Origin: an uncultured Erysipelotrichaceae bacterium
GTDB taxonomy: Bacteria; Bacillota_I; Bacilli_A; Erysipelotrichales; Erysipelotrichaceae
Assembly: GCA_947175465.1 (NCBI GenBank)
Contig: CAMWMY010000016.1
Coordinates: 1-12,399, forward strand
Direction: 5' to 3'
Length of the DNA stretch: 12,399 nucleotides
Positions 12,045 through 12,399 of the stretch are shown here, piece by piece. A program made the translations under genes and the position numbers. The notes under the pieces were generated by a model that ran no database searches, was not told the origin of the DNA, and saw only the letters and a list, made by a program, of their open reading frames with translations. Position 1 is the stretch's first letter; every line of letters starts with the position of its first letter.

Positions 12045-12108
12045 AACTTACCTCACTTTCTTTACTTTCTTCAGATTGGCCATCTCCAAATACTTTTTGT
12101 ACAATCTC

Positions 12109-12137
12109 ACTATATAAATTATTTTGCATATCGTCAA
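12109..12137 (-). promoter_or_regulatory. Sigma-A promoter of the beta-glucoside PTS operon
   Basis: Minus strand: -35 TTGACG (12137-12132), exactly 17 bases, -10 TATAGT (12114-12109). Expected start near 12102, giving a leader of about 58 bases before EIIA. I looked for the GG-N10-GC core of a sigma-54 promoter in 12045-12274 and found none, so sigma-A control is the better reading even though the neighbouring regulator resembles LevR-type PRD proteins. Confidence 0.78.
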
Positions 12138-12169
12138 TCTACCAAAATACGACACCTTTCCTCTATAAA

Positions 12170-12200
12170 ATACACTTTCTTCTTTATTTATACACTATCT
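12170..12200 (-). repeat. Direct repeat upstream of the PTS promoter, possible regulator site
   Basis: Minus strand AGATAGTGTAT (12200-12190) and AGAAAGTGTAT (12180-12170): 10 of 11 bases match, with a period of exactly 20 bases, about two helical turns. They sit roughly 70-100 bases before the predicted transcription start, a usual place for activator sites. The region is AT-rich, so chance cannot be excluded. Confidence 0.4.
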
Positions 12201-12232
12201 GAAAAAGAAAAAGCTTCTAGTGAATAAAAATG

Positions 12233-12261
12233 AAAAAAAGTGTATGTTTGCTCATACACTT
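12233..12261 (-). terminator. Rho-independent terminator after the partial regulator gene
   Basis: Minus strand: perfect 9-bp stem AAGTGTATG / CATACACTT with a 6-base loop, running into a T-tract (seven consecutive T counting the last two of the stem). It lies 13 bases after the TAA of the partial gene and insulates the PTS operon from read-through. Confidence 0.92.
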
Positions 12262-12274
12262 CATAATTATTTTA

Positions 12275-12399
12275 TTAAAGAAGTATTTCAATAATCGTTG
12301 CCATCTCATCATCATTAAACGCTACCATCATCGCATTTTCTAATGGCTTCAAGATATCTTTTAATTCATGATATAAGCGCTTATGTTTCATAATAATGG
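12275..12399 (-). CDS. C-terminal fragment of a probable PRD-domain transcriptional regulator
   Basis: Only the last 40 codons are in the window; the gene continues past the edge. The visible part contains KHKRLYHELKDILKPLE, then FNDDEMATIIEIL and a TAA. The pattern L..IL.PLE followed about ten residues later by DDE...I is what I associate with the end of PRD domains in LevR/ManR/CelR-type PTS regulators. Such proteins are phosphorylated by PTS components and switch sugar operons on or off, which fits its place directly before a PTS operon. The family call rests on a short stretch and is inference; another PRD protein such as a LicR-type activator, or an unrelated helical protein, is possible. 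Confidence 0.5.
   Translation of the reverse strand, partial: IIMKHKRLYHELKDILKPLENAMMVAFNDDEMATIIEILL

Noticed and set aside
12048..12083. Short 11-codon frame (MANLKKVKKVR) in the leader of the EIIA gene, a possible leader peptide
   Set aside because: The GGAG in front touches the ATG with no spacing, and there is no attenuator hairpin between it and EIIA, so translation is unlikely.
12045..12274. Sigma-54 (-24/-12) promoter for the PTS operon
   Set aside because: No GG and GC pair at the required 10-base spacing in a sensible context; the closest stretch (TGGTAGATTGACGATATGC) has the wrong spacing.
12373..12384. Perfect palindrome ATAAGCGCTTAT, resembling a catabolite-repression (cre) core
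   Set aside because: It lies inside the regulator's coding end, far upstream of the PTS promoter, and matches the cre consensus only in the centre; probably chance.

Overview
The window is AT-rich, with every recognisable gene on the minus strand, short spacers, strong Shine-Dalgarno sites and Firmicutes-style control elements (a PyrR leader, a PRD-type regulator, lactose/cellobiose-family PTS genes, a sortase-anchored surface protein). It looks like a low-GC Gram-positive gut anaerobe. Erysipelotrichia or a nearby group is my inference from protein style, not something the sequence proves.

Read in the direction of transcription (high to low coordinates) there are four parts. (1) 12275-12399 is the last 40 codons of a probable PRD-domain regulator, closed by a strong terminator. 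(2) 12200-7100 is a complete beta-glucoside uptake operon: a sigma-A-type promoter preceded by a 20-bp-period direct repeat, then PTS EIIA, EIIB and EIIC of the lactose/cellobiose family, two adjacent GH1 6-phospho-beta-glucosidases, and a terminator. The PTS phosphorylates a beta-linked sugar during import and the two hydrolases split the phosphorylated product; the adjacent regulator probably controls the operon. (3) 7065-4199 is a two-gene transporter operon: a UraA-type uracil permease and a dicarboxylate/amino acid:cation symporter family protein. Its leader is a textbook PyrR attenuator with an extended -10 promoter, a PyrR-binding hairpin, a mutually exclusive antiterminator and a terminator hairpin, so both genes should be turned down when pyrimidines are plentiful. 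(4) 4128-97 is a single gene for a 1269-residue exported surface protein: signal peptide, CotH kinase-like domain, alternating MBG-like and Big_2-like Ig-fold repeats, acidic/proline-rich stalk and a VQTGD sortase signal.

Most of the window is recognisable metabolism and transport. The points most worth a second look are the PyrR leader in front of a non-uracil transporter, the altered substrate-site residues of that transporter, the kinase-fold/Ig-repeat/sortase architecture of the surface protein with its recent ~963-bp internal duplication, and the repeat upstream of the PTS promoter. I did not find a convincing novel defence, mobile or RNA-guided system. Stretches without a gene (1-252, 4063-4224, 6904-7142, 12045-12274) are all under 300 bases and hold the promoters, leaders and terminators listed; 121-252 holds nothing I can name.
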